32,288 nt of DNA, taken from assembly GCA_030041075.1 (NCBI GenBank), contig JASHOP010000090.1:1-32288 (forward strand), given 5' to 3'. Each line of letters starts with the position of its first letter. Positions within the stretch are counted from its first letter, which is position 1. The notes under the pieces were generated by a model, which ran no database searches, was not told the origin of the DNA, and saw nothing but the letters and a program-made list of their open reading frames with translations. This DNA comes from Thermoplasmata archaeon (GTDB taxonomy: Archaea; Thermoplasmatota; Thermoplasmata; Lutacidiplasmatales; UBA184). Below, piece after piece: positions 7,919 through 15,228 of this stretch. Position numbers and translations under genes: made by a program.

Positions 7919-8215
7919 TCAGCGCGCGGGAACGGCGTCTTCCTCAGCCGGGGCGGGGCGGGCCGGGGCCTTCTTCAGCGAGACCCGCTTCGGGAAGTAC
8001 TTGAGGAGGACCACATCGTTCACCGCCGCGACCCAGCGGTACGGGACGTTGGTGGCGCGCGAGTCGTCCACTAACATGGGGCTCGTCTCGCCCACGTAGA
8101 GACCGTCGATCTTGGACCCCTCCACGTCGACGACGACGTTGTCGACCTCGCCGAGAAGCCGTCCGTCCGGCGTGTAGATCTGGCGCCCCATGAGTTCGGT
8201 CATTTCGACGAGCAT
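7919..8215 (-). CDS. PRC-barrel domain protein
   Basis: Small 98-aa protein with a PRC-barrel fold over residues about 5-75: LMGRQIYTPDGRLLGEVDNVVVD followed by KIDGLYVGE (shown in part). The first segment is the typical domain opening. A basic/Pro/Ala tail follows (KKAPARPAPAEE). PRC-barrels occur in ribosome maturation factor RimM, photosynthetic reaction centre H subunits and many small archaeal proteins; in archaea some affect cell division, but no specific role can be set here. Start options are ATG at 8215 or ATG at 8203, the latter giving MTELMGRQ. A TATA-like box at 8251-8256 favours a short leader before 8215. The tRNA-Leu follows after 5 bp. Confidence 0.8.
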   Translation of the reverse strand: MLVEMTELMGRQIYTPDGRLLGEVDNVVVDVEGSKIDGLYVGETSPMLVDDSRATNVPYRWVAAVNDVVLLKYFPKRVSLKKAPARPAPAEEDAVPAR

Positions 8216-8248
8216 CGCCTGTTCCCGCGGCCCGCGACGCGGCTCGAC

Positions 8249-8276
8249 CTTCTTATGCCTTTGGGCGGAAAGGCAT
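8249..8276 (-). promoter_or_regulatory. TATA-like box overlapped by a perfect 8-bp-arm inverted repeat
   Basis: On the minus strand CATAAGAA (about 8257-8250) lies about 38 nt before the ATG at 8215. The arms atgccttt (8255-8262) and aaaggcat (8269-8276) are perfect complements around six bases, and the left arm runs into the TATA-like box. This position suits an operator covering the TFB/TBP site. It could instead be a stem-loop behind the ligase gene, but no T-run follows. Confidence 0.5.
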
Positions 8277-8351
8277 CTCGCCGGCGGGACGACGCGCGGC
8301 CGCCCGGCGTCGACGGCCCGCGGCGTCCTTCCCCGGCCGCGGGGCGCCCGT

Positions 8352-10148
8352 TCAGTCGCCCGGCTCCGGGTCCGCGCCGGAGGATGGCGCGGCGTGCCGG
8401 ACCTGGTGCCGGTACAGCTCGAGAAGCTCGTGGGCGGTCGTCGCCTCGGTCGGTCCCTTGTCGTCGCGGATCCGCCCGGTGAACCGCGGGAACCGCAGCG
8501 CGAGGCCCGTGCCCGGACGGATCGCCCCCGGCGCGGCCCGGTGGACCGGGCTGAGCGTGAGCTCCGCCCCCTGGACCTCGAGGACCAGCCCCGGCCGGAA
8601 CCACCGGTCCGGCGCCAGCCCTGTCTCGACCTCTTCCGGGGGAACCGGCGACGCGAACGGTGCGAGCCGCTTCGGCATCTCCGCGAGCCGGGCGTCGTCG
8701 AATCCGCTCCCGACCTTGCAGAACGACTCGAACCGGGCCCGCTTCGGGTCGTAGACGGCGAGGAGGAAGGCGCCGAAGAGGCCCGCGCGGCGGCCCCGTC
8801 CCGCGAACGCCCCGACGACGACCCCGTCGATCGAGTCGGTCAGGCCCTCGGTGTAGTCCCGCTTGTACTTGATCCACCAGTAGCCCCGCGCGCCGGCCCG
8901 GTAGGCGCTGCCGGTCTTGAGCGACTTCGCCATCACCCCCTCGCCGCCGGCGGCGACCGCCTCCTCGAGGAACTCGGTCGCCCCGGCGACGTCCGAGACG
9001 ACCCGCTGGGTGGCGAGCCGCACGCGGTCGGACGGTCGCACGGCCGCCTCGAGCCGACGGCGGCGGTCGGGGAAGTCGTCGGCGTAGACCGGTCGCCCCC
9101 CGGCGAGGAGGATGTCGAACAGGAACAGGCAGACGGGGATCTCGGCCTGCACCCGGTCGAGGTCGTGCTTGCGCCCCCGACGCCGGGAGACCTCCTGGAA
9201 CGGCTGGATCTCGTCGGTGTCCGGGTCGATCGACACGCACTCGCCCTCGACGATCGCGGGGGGGGCGACGATCGCCTTCGGGAGCTCGGCGACGAGGTCC
9301 GGGAACTGGGCGCCGATCTCCTCGAGCCGTCGCGAGAACAGCCGCACCGTGCCGTCGGCCGCGACGTGGGCCTGGACGCGCAGCCCGTCGTACTTGTACT
9401 CCAGCGCCGTCCGTCCCCCCATCCGCTCGAGGACCTCGGCAAGCGTCGGCTCGCGCTCCGCGAGCATCGGGCGGACCGGCCGTCCGACCGTGAGCCCGAT
9501 CGTATCGAGGCCGGCGACCCCGTGCTCGGCCAGGGCCGTCGCGACACGGCCGAGGTCGCTCGACAGGTTGTACGCGCCCTCGATCCGGGTCCGCGCCTCC
9601 TTCGTCCCCGACGCGAACGCCTCCGCGAGCGCGTCGACGATCGTCATCTCCCGCACGCCGACGCGGAGCGTTCCGAGGACGAACCGGACGAGGAACTTCG
9701 CCTCGAGCGGGGACGCCCGGGCGAGGAGCTCGACCAGCGTCCGGACCTTCGCCTCCTGCGAGCCTTCCCCCTTCGCCGAGGCGATCCGCTCGAGGTCGGC
9801 GTAGACGCCCGCGACCGTCAGCGGGGCGCCGGCCCGGGCTTCCGACCGGCCGCCGACCAGCTCCTGGGTCGTCGTGCCGAGGTCGCCGGTCTCCCGGCTG
9901 CGCGTCGCGACGCGCGGCTCCTCCGTGCCGGTCGCGAGCGCCACCGCCCGGCGGGCGAGGGAGTCGGCGACTCCCAGCTCGACGCCCTCGTACTCGGGCC
10001 GGAGCAGGCCCTGGGACAGGTAGACGACCTTCGCGAGGTCGCCCGCGCCGAGCGGGCGGAACAGCTCGGCGAGGATCGAGCGCATCGCGAGGCGCCCGGA
10101 GGTCCCCTCGAGGCGCTCGTAGGCGGCGGCGAGGTCAGCGAACCGCAC
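8352..10148 (-). CDS. lig: ATP-dependent DNA ligase
   Basis: Replicative/repair DNA ligase of 598 aa, the usual length of archaeal ligases. The DNA-binding domain covers about 1-210 (GVREMTIVDALAEAFASG is in it). The nucleotidyltransferase domain carries the AMP-accepting lysine K252 in EYKYDGLRVQAH. Further motifs are LFSRRLEE (motif III), VEGECVSID, GGEGVMAKSL (motif IV) and WWIKYKRDY (motif V). An OB fold follows, with RFPRFTGRIRDDKG and the final LYRHQ block. It overlaps the end of rpe by 14 bp and no separate promoter is visible, so it is probably the second gene of an rpe-lig operon. NAD-dependent ligase is excluded by fold and motifs. Confidence 0.95.
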   Translation of the reverse strand: MRFADLAAAYERLEGTSGRLAMRSILAELFRPLGAGDLAKVVYLSQGLLRPEYEGVELGVADSLARRAVALATGTEEPRVATRSRETGDLGTTTQELVGGRSEARAGAPLTVAGVYADLERIASAKGEGSQEAKVRTLVELLARASPLEAKFLVRFVLGTLRVGVREMTIVDALAEAFASGTKEARTRIEGAYNLSSDLGRVATALAEHGVAGLDTIGLTVGRPVRPMLAEREPTLAEVLERMGGRTALEYKYDGLRVQAHVAADGTVRLFSRRLEEIGAQFPDLVAELPKAIVAPPAIVEGECVSIDPDTDEIQPFQEVSRRRGRKHDLDRVQAEIPVCLFLFDILLAGGRPVYADDFPDRRRRLEAAVRPSDRVRLATQRVVSDVAGATEFLEEAVAAGGEGVMAKSLKTGSAYRAGARGYWWIKYKRDYTEGLTDSIDGVVVGAFAGRGRRAGLFGAFLLAVYDPKRARFESFCKVGSGFDDARLAEMPKRLAPFASPVPPEEVETGLAPDRWFRPGLVLEVQGAELTLSPVHRAAPGAIRPGTGLALRFPRFTGRIRDDKGPTEATTAHELLELYRHQVRHAAPSSGADPEPGD

Positions 10149-10827
10149 GCCGGGCTCCCTCCTCGACCGCGATCCGGAGCCGCCGGAGGTTCTCGGCGAC
10201 GGGCCCTCCGCCGAAGACGGAGTGGCCGCAGACGAAGAACGACGCGCCCGCCTCGGCCGCCGGGACCGCCGTCTCGGGCGTCACCCCGCCGTCGATCGAC
10301 ACGTCCGCGGCGCGGCCGTCCTTCGCGAGACGCGCCCGCGCCGCCCGGACCTTCGGGAGCACCTCGGGGAGGAACTTCTGTCCCGAGAACCCCGGCTCGA
10401 CGCTCATGACCAGGACCTGGTCGAGCCGGTCGACCCACGGCTCGATCCGGGAGAACGGCGTCGCCGGCCGGATCGCCGCCCCGACCGCAGCCCCCAGCCG
10501 TTTCACGGCCCGGATCACCGCGTCCGGCTCCGAGCTCGACTCCACGTGGAAGACGAGGGTGTTCCCCCCGGCGCGGTGGAACGCTTCGACGTAGCGCAGC
10601 GGGTCGTCGATCATCAGGTGGATGTCGAGCGGGAGCCGGGTCCGGGCCCGGACGGCGGCGACCAGCGCCGGCCCGAACGACAGGTTCGGGACGAAGTGGC
10701 CGTCCATCACGTCCAGGTGGAACGAATCGGCCCCACCGGCCTCCGCCGCGCGGATCGCCTGCGCGAGGTCCGCGAAGTCGGCGCTCAGGAGGGACGGGGC
10801 CAGTCGAAGAGGCGGCGCGTTCGGCAC
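10135..10827 (-). CDS. rpe: Ribulose-phosphate 3-epimerase
   Basis: TIM-barrel epimerase of 230 aa converting ribulose 5-phosphate and xylulose 5-phosphate in the non-oxidative pentose phosphate pathway. Signatures visible are APSLLSADF (10-18), metal ligands and catalytic Asp in FHLDVMDGHFVPN (36-48), H70 in DIHLM, MSVEPGFSGQKF (143-154) and the second catalytic Asp D181 in SIDGGV. The phosphate-binding end is FVCGHSVFGG. It starts with GTG at 10827, about 26 nt after a clear TATA-like box, so a leaderless transcript is likely. It is first in the operon with lig. Confidence 0.94.
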   Translation of the reverse strand: MPNAPPLRLAPSLLSADFADLAQAIRAAEAGGADSFHLDVMDGHFVPNLSFGPALVAAVRARTRLPLDIHLMIDDPLRYVEAFHRAGGNTLVFHVESSSEPDAVIRAVKRLGAAVGAAIRPATPFSRIEPWVDRLDQVLVMSVEPGFSGQKFLPEVLPKVRAARARLAKDGRAADVSIDGGVTPETAVPAAEAGASFFVCGHSVFGGGPVAENLRRLRIAVEEGARRAVR

Positions 10828-10848
10828 CGCGCCCGGGACTCCCGGGGC

Positions 10849-10857
10849 GTATTTAGG
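10849..10857 (-). promoter_or_regulatory. TATA box of the rpe-lig unit
   Basis: The minus strand reads CCTAAATAC here, the most AT-rich spot of the intergenic stretch. Its centre is about 26 nt before the GTG at 10827, which puts transcription start at or next to the start codon. Confidence 0.6.
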
Positions 10858-10881
10858 AGGCGCCGGACCGGGCGCGCCGGT

Positions 10882-11352
10882 TCAGAAGAACTCCTTGAGG
10901 TCGGGGCCGCCGTCCGCCGAGACCGGCGGGCCGCCGGTCCGGGCTTCGGCCGCCTCCGGCGTCCACCGCCCGATCGCCACGAGGCGGAGCGGGCCGGGGC
11001 GGAACGGCCCCCGTGTGGGGCGGTACACGTCCGGACGGTACCACAGTAAGCGCCAGAGGAGAAACTCCGCGTAGACGACGCCCCCGACCGAGAGCCCCAG
11101 GCCGAGGTAGTCGCCCGCCTCGAGCCAGAACGTTGCGACAAGGACGATCGCGATGAGGCAGCCGAGTCCGACGTACCACTTCGCCCCCTGGAACAGGAAC
11201 CATTCTCGCCACGAGGGGCCCGGGTGGACCAGCGCGAGACGTTTCTCCTCGCGGACGAGGTCGAGCCGTTCCTCGAGGGCGGTCTCTTCCTCCGGGGTCG
11301 GTCCGGAGCCGTCGGCTCCCGCGTCCGATCGGTTCCGGTTGAACCCCCACAC
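10882..11352 (-). CDS. Small membrane protein with two predicted helices, function unknown
   Basis: I do not recognise a named family in this 156-aa protein. Residues 19-40 are acidic and helical (EEETALEERLDLVREEKRL), possibly a short coiled coil. Two hydrophobic helices follow at about 58-75 (WYVGLGCLIAIVLVATFW) and 80-104 (DYLGLGLSVGGVVYAEFLLW). The C-terminus is Pro/Gly-rich and ends in DLKEFF. Both ends may face the cytoplasm if the helices form a hairpin. It starts with GTG only 3 bp after the stop of the ABC ATPase gene, so the two are surely co-transcribed, but nothing else in the window links it to transport. Confidence 0.7.
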   Translation of the reverse strand: MWGFNRNRSDAGADGSGPTPEEETALEERLDLVREEKRLALVHPGPSWREWFLFQGAKWYVGLGCLIAIVLVATFWLEAGDYLGLGLSVGGVVYAEFLLWRLLWYRPDVYRPTRGPFRPGPLRLVAIGRWTPEAAEARTGGPPVSADGGPDLKEFF

Positions 11353-11355
11353 GGT

Positions 11356-12636
11356 TCAGCGGTCCGCGTCGGAGCGCAGCGGCTCGGGGGGCGCCGGCTC
11401 CGACGGAGCCGCCTCCGACTCGAGCGGCTCCGGGGGCCGTAGCTCGGGGAACGCGTCGTGGGACTCGGCGAGCGGGGTCCCGAGGGTCGCGGCGCGGCTC
11501 GCCGGCGCCCCGCTCCACTCGGCCGGATAAAGGTGGCAGGCGACGAAATGGTCCGGGCGGACCTCGATCAGCGGCGGCTCGACCTTCGAGCAGACCGGCA
11601 TCACGGCGGGGCACCGCGTGTGGAACCGGCATCCGGGGGGCGGAGCGGCGGGGCTCGGGACGTCCCCCTGGAGGACGATCCGCTCCCGCTTGAGGTCGGG
11701 GTCCGGGATCGGGATGGCGGAGAGCAGCGCCTGCGTGTACGGGTGCAGGGGGGTCGAGAACAGCGAATCGGTCGTCGCCCGCTCGACGACCTTGCCCAGG
11801 TACATCACCACCACCCGCTGGCTCATCGCCCGGACGACCGAGAGGTGGTGCGAGATGAACAGGTAGGAGAGCCGCTGCTCGTTCTGGAGATGGCGGAGGA
11901 TGTTCAGGATCTGCGCCTGCACGGAGACGTCGAGCGCGCTAGTCGGCTCGTCGAGGACGATGAACTCCGGCCGGAGCGCGAGCGCGCGCGCGATCCCGAT
12001 CCGCTGCCGCTGGCCCCCCGAGAACTCGTGCGGGAACCGCCACTCGTGCTCGGGGTTCAGCCCGACCTGGCCGAGGAGCTCCGTCACGCGCCTCCGCCGC
12101 TCGGCCCGACGGCCCGCGTGGTGGATCTCGAGCGGCTCGGCGATGATGTCCCGGACCAGCATCCTCGGGCTCAGCGAGCCGAACGGGTCCTGGAAGACGA
12201 TCTGGAGCTTCCCCCGGAGGTCCCGCATCGCGCGGTTCTTCTTGCGGTAGAGCGAGTACTGCTTCGCGATCTCGTCCAGCTCGTGCAGGGAGGCGCTCGC
12301 GTCGGCGGGAAGCGTCCCGCCGTTGTTCTGCGCCTCAGCGTACGGGTTGAGCACCCCGTACAGCGCCTCCAGCCGGGCCATGACGTCGGGTGGGGGGCGG
12401 TAGAACGTGTGTCCCGACGACGGCTCGATCAGCCTCAGCAGGAGCCGGCCGACCGTCGTCTTGCCGCACCCGGACTCGCCGACGAGCCCGACCGTCTCGC
12501 CCTCATGGACGTCGAAGCTGACGCCGTCGACCGCGCGGACGTCGCCGACCTTGGTCGAGAAGACCCCGCCCCGGATCGGAAACCACTTGCGCACGTTGCG
12601 CGCGGCGATGACGACCGGTGGGCTCCCGGCGGCCAT
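11356..12636 (-). CDS. Oligopeptide/dipeptide-type ABC transporter ATPase (OppF/DppF class)
   Basis: Cytoplasmic ATPase of a peptide importer, 426 aa. Walker A is GESGCGKTT (53-61), Q-loop Q149 in QIVFQDP, signature FSGGQRQR (205-212), Walker B FIVLDE (225-230) and switch His in ISHH (261-264). The C-terminus has the oligopeptide-ATPase cysteine cluster C336, C342, C349, C367. An insert of about 40 residues (roughly 76-140, including [15 protein letters not shown]) separates Walker A from the Q-loop, as I recall for archaeal OppF proteins. The last 55 residues are acidic and proline-rich. No permease, binding protein or OppD partner is in the window, so it is an orphan here. The start is ATG at 12636. 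Confidence 0.92.
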   Translation of the reverse strand: MAAGSPPVVIAARNVRKWFPIRGGVFSTKVGDVRAVDGVSFDVHEGETVGLVGESGCGKTTVGRLLLRLIEPSSGHTFYRPPPDVMARLEALYGVLNPYAEAQNNGGTLPADASASLHELDEIAKQYSLYRKKNRAMRDLRGKLQIVFQDPFGSLSPRMLVRDIIAEPLEIHHAGRRAERRRRVTELLGQVGLNPEHEWRFPHEFSGGQRQRIGIARALALRPEFIVLDEPTSALDVSVQAQILNILRHLQNEQRLSYLFISHHLSVVRAMSQRVVVMYLGKVVERATTDSLFSTPLHPYTQALLSAIPIPDPDLKRERIVLQGDVPSPAAPPPGCRFHTRCPAVMPVCSKVEPPLIEVRPDHFVACHLYPAEWSGAPASRAATLGTPLAESHDAFPELRPPEPLESEAAPSEPAPPEPLRSDADR

Positions 12637-12672
12637 ACGGTGGTTGCTACCCCCTCTACCACGAGTCGATGC

Positions 12673-12693
12673 CGCCCGTATAAATAGCGGGCG
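12673..12693 (-). promoter_or_regulatory. TATA box inside a 6-bp-arm inverted repeat, upstream of the ABC ATPase
   Basis: The AT-only stretch tataaata (12679-12686) is the strongest TATA-like site in the window and lies about 46 nt before the ATG at 12636. It is flanked by cgcccg (12673-12678) and cgggcg (12688-12693), perfect complements. The arrangement would let a dimeric repressor or a hairpin cover the box. The 171-bp gap to pth2 shows no other feature except weak G/C-rich repeats. Confidence 0.55.
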
Positions 12694-12807
12694 ACGGTCC
12701 GGCGCCCCCGCTCGGACGGACCGGCGCGCGTCGCCCCGCGGGCCGGCTGCCTCCCGAGCGTACCCGCGGAGAACGCCGCGTCGCCGGGCACGCGAGGCCC
12801 GGGCACC

Positions 12808-13185
12808 CTACAGGAGCGGAAGGCCCCCGGTGATCGGGTCGAGCCTCGACGAGGGAGCCGGGCCGAGGCCCAGGCACGTCCGGGTGCCGGGCGGGACCTC
12901 CGTGAACCCGGCGTCCTCGACCCAGACCGACGGGATCCCGGCCGCGCGCGCCTTCCGCTGGAGCGCCTCCATCTCCTCGAGGGTCGGGACCTCGAGCGCG
13001 ACCTTCTTCCCGCCCTCCGCGAGCCAGGCCTCGAGCTCGGCGACCGCATGCGACTCCGCCCGTCGCACGAGGAGGACGGCCGCGTGCGCCGCCTGGACCG
13101 CGGCCTTGCCGGCCGTGAGCCTGAGCTCCCCACGCAGGACCAGGACCATCTTCCGCGCGGCGGGATCGCCCCGGCTATAGGTCAT
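12808..13185 (-). CDS. pth2: Peptidyl-tRNA hydrolase, archaeal type (Pth2)
   Basis: Releases peptides from prematurely dropped peptidyl-tRNA; 125 aa, close to the family length. [20 protein letters not shown] (residues 12-31) followed by AAHAAV is the Pth2 N-terminal signature, including the catalytic-site Lys and the GK-x-AxQxAHA text. The later block [19 protein letters not shown] and [15 protein letters not shown] match the family's C-terminal half. The ATG at 13185 adds about 12 residues before the conserved part; an internal ATG at 13149 is the alternative. It overlaps the preceding DUF1616-like gene by 11 bp, so it is the last gene of an srp54 unit. Confidence 0.94.
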   Translation of the reverse strand: MTYSRGDPAARKMVLVLRGELRLTAGKAAVQAAHAAVLLVRRAESHAVAELEAWLAEGGKKVALEVPTLEEMEALQRKARAAGIPSVWVEDAGFTEVPPGTRTCLGLGPAPSSRLDPITGGLPLL

Positions 13186-13711
13186 ACTCCGCCTCCCGAC
13201 GGTCCTGGATCGCTCGGACCTCGCCCCGAACCGCCGCGAGCCGGCGTTCGAGGTCGCCGTGCGCCGCGGTGTCGGCCCCTACCCCCGCGAGCTCGCGGAC
13301 GATCCGTCGCTCCTCGCGCGCGAGGCGATCGAGCTCGCGGGAGAGCTCCCAGGCGCCGGCCGCTCCGGGCTCAGGCGGGGCCGGCGCGGGGGGCGCGGTA
13401 GCGTACGCCCCCTCCAAGTATCCGACGGCGAACGCGACGATCGCCACCGCTCCGAGACAGGTCTCGAGAAGCGGGTCGCTCCAGCTCGCGGCGAAGCCGC
13501 CCGGCGCGAGCCGGAGGAGGGCGAACCCGACGAGCACCGTGAGGACGACGCTCAGCGTGAACGAGAGCGCCACCGTCTCGAGGGCGCCGCGAAGGCCGTC
13601 CGGTCCGCGGAACCGGAGGCGCGGGAACGTGGCGCGCGCGACCGCGAACCCCGGGACGAAGAACAGGAGGGCTCCGCCGAGCACCGCCTCCGGGACGACG
13701 AGCGGGTTCAT
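13175..13711 (-). CDS. DUF1616-like membrane protein with coiled-coil tail
   Basis: Predicted membrane protein of 178 aa. Hydrophobic segments lie at about 4-27 (ending [14 protein letters not shown]), 43-67 and 83-105. The text [11 protein letters not shown], then a second helix ending LVGFALL, resembles the N-terminal part of the DUF1616 family. A Pro/Ala linker (107-118) leads to a charged helical segment, about 120-178 ([15 protein letters not shown]), likely a coiled coil. It sits between srp54 (13-bp gap) and pth2 (11-bp overlap), so a role near membrane targeting or translation is possible but only by position. The family has no established function. Confidence 0.7.
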   Translation of the reverse strand: MNPLVVPEAVLGGALLFFVPGFAVARATFPRLRFRGPDGLRGALETVALSFTLSVVLTVLVGFALLRLAPGGFAASWSDPLLETCLGAVAIVAFAVGYLEGAYATAPPAPAPPEPGAAGAWELSRELDRLAREERRIVRELAGVGADTAAHGDLERRLAAVRGEVRAIQDRREAEYDL

Positions 13712-13724
13712 CGAGGCCCGGCGC

Positions 13725-15065
13725 TCACTCCGCCGATCCTCCGGTCGCTCCGAGCTGGTGTTCGATCTGGCGCCGGAGGCGGCGGTTCGACACGATGCCG
13801 TGCGCCGACTTGCGCGTGAGCTCGAACTGCTTCAGGAGGGCCCGGACCTCCTGCGTCGTCTGGCCGCTCCCCCGGGCGATCCGGTGGATCCGCTCCGCCT
13901 TGATGATCGCCGCGTCGGAGAGCTCGTCGGGGGTCAACGAGTCGAGGATCGCCCGGAAGCGGCGGAGCCGCCGCTGGGAGTCCTCGAGTTGCTTGTCGTC
14001 GAGCTTGCCGGCGCCGAACTGCGGGAGCAGCGACATCACCTTCGAGAACGGTCCCATCTGGCCGAGCGAGTCGAGCTGCGAGCGCATGTCGCGGAGCGTG
14101 AACCGGCCCGAGATGAGGTGCTTCGCCGCCTCCTCCGCCGCCTCCTTGTTCGACAGCTCCTCGAACCGCTCGAGGAGGGTCTGGATGTCCCCCATGCCGA
14201 GGAGCCGGGAGACGAACCGCGTCGGCTCGAACCGCTCGAGCTCGTCGAGGTGCTCGCCGGTCCCCAGGAAGACGATCGGAGCGCCGCTCACCGCGACCGC
14301 GGAGAGGGCCCCCCCTCCCTTCGCGGACCCATCGAGCTTCGTGAGGATCACCCCGTCCAGACCGACCGCCTTGTGGAACGCCTCGGCGCTCCGTCCCGCC
14401 GATTGCCCCATCGCGGCGTCGAGGACGAGGAACACCTCGTCCGGCCCGAGGGCGGTCTTCACCCGCTTCAGCTCCTCGATCAGCTCGGCGTCGATGCCGC
14501 TCCGGCCGGCCGTGTCGACTACGATCGCCAGGTGCGGGGGGAGCTTCGCGAGCGCGGCCCGAACGATCGCCTCCGCCCGCTTCTCGGAGCGGTCCGCGTA
14601 GAAGTCCGCGCCGATCTTCTTCGCGAGCTGCTCCAGCTGGTCGATCGCCGCGGGGCGGTGGACGTCCGCGGCGACGAGCCCGACGCGGACCCCCTTCTTC
14701 TGGAGGTAGCGGGCGAGCTTCGCCGCGGTGGTCGTCTTTCCCTGGCCGAAGAGCCCCGCCAGGAGGATCTTCTTCGGCTTCGCCTCGAACGGTCGATCCT
14801 TCCCGAGGATCGCGCGGATCTCCTCGTAGATGATCCGGACGAGGAAGTCGCGCAGGCTGGCCCCGGCGGGGGGCTTCTCCTCAGTCGCCCGCCGGCGGAC
14901 CCGCTGGGTCAGCTCGAGGGTCAGCTGGACGTTCACATCCGCCTGGAGCATCGCGCGCTGGATGTCCCGGACGACCTCCGAGAGGAGCGCCTCGTCGACG
15001 ACCGACCCGCGGGCGATCTTCTGGAGGACGCCCCGCAGCGACTTTCCGAGCGCGTCGAGAACCAT
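13725..15065 (-). CDS. srp54: Signal recognition particle 54 kDa protein
   Basis: GTPase that binds signal sequences and 7S RNA and docks ribosomes at FtsY. With the start at 15065 it is 446 aa, the normal length. The N domain opens with the classical MVLDALGKSLRGVL. G-domain motifs are GLFGQGKTT (104-112), VAADVHRPAA, DTAGR (184-188), and TKLDGSAKGG (242-251). The M domain covers about 296-446, with the RNA-binding GSGQTTQEVRALLKQF near 399-414 and the flexible Gly/Met part near 335-355. An ATG at 15116 in frame would add 17 unconserved residues and lies upstream of the predicted transcription start, so I reject it. First gene of the unit with the DUF1616-like gene and pth2. Confidence 0.95.
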   Translation of the reverse strand: MVLDALGKSLRGVLQKIARGSVVDEALLSEVVRDIQRAMLQADVNVQLTLELTQRVRRRATEEKPPAGASLRDFLVRIIYEEIRAILGKDRPFEAKPKKILLAGLFGQGKTTTAAKLARYLQKKGVRVGLVAADVHRPAAIDQLEQLAKKIGADFYADRSEKRAEAIVRAALAKLPPHLAIVVDTAGRSGIDAELIEELKRVKTALGPDEVFLVLDAAMGQSAGRSAEAFHKAVGLDGVILTKLDGSAKGGGALSAVAVSGAPIVFLGTGEHLDELERFEPTRFVSRLLGMGDIQTLLERFEELSNKEAAEEAAKHLISGRFTLRDMRSQLDSLGQMGPFSKVMSLLPQFGAGKLDDKQLEDSQRRLRRFRAILDSLTPDELSDAAIIKAERIHRIARGSGQTTQEVRALLKQFELTRKSAHGIVSNRRLRRQIEHQLGATGGSAE

Positions 15066-15123
15066 CGCGTACCCTCGCGGGCGGCCGGCGTCCGACCGAC
15101 GGCCTGCCGGCGACATCGGCGCT

Positions 15124-15132
15124 CCTATATCT
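15124..15132 (-). promoter_or_regulatory. TATA box of srp54
   Basis: The minus strand reads GATATAGGA here. A start of transcription about 25 nt downstream would be near 15103, after the ATG at 15116 and about 38 nt before the one at 15065, which supports the shorter protein. Confidence 0.55.
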
Positions 15133-15186
15133 CGGACGCGGGGGACGGGGGGTTCGACCGCGATGGACCGGGCCCGTCTCGGGGAC

Positions 15187-15194
15187 GATAAAGG
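15187..15194 (+). promoter_or_regulatory. Possible TATA box of the GltD-like gene
   Basis: The sequence gataaagg is centred about 39 nt before the ATG at 15229 and lies back to back with the srp54 box in a 163-bp divergent spacer. A second AT patch, tcataa, follows at 15195-15200. Confidence 0.4.
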
Positions 15195-15228
15195 TCATAA
15201 CGGCCGGTCGGGCTCAAAATCGTGGTGC

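Noticed and set aside
8190-10409. 739-codon plus-strand frame
   Set aside because: Antisense to DNA ligase and rpe; composition is Arg/Asp/Glu/Pro-rich shadow sequence.
12695-12723. Inverted repeat cggtcc ... ggaccg upstream of the ABC ATPase
   Set aside because: Only 6-bp arms separated by 17 bp of GC-rich sequence; such pairs are common here by chance.
15066-15116. N-terminal extension of SRP54 from an ATG at 15116
   Set aside because: Adds 17 unconserved residues and lies ahead of the predicted transcription start.
13269-15191. 640-codon plus-strand frame
   Set aside because: Antisense to the DUF1616-like gene and srp54, both well supported.
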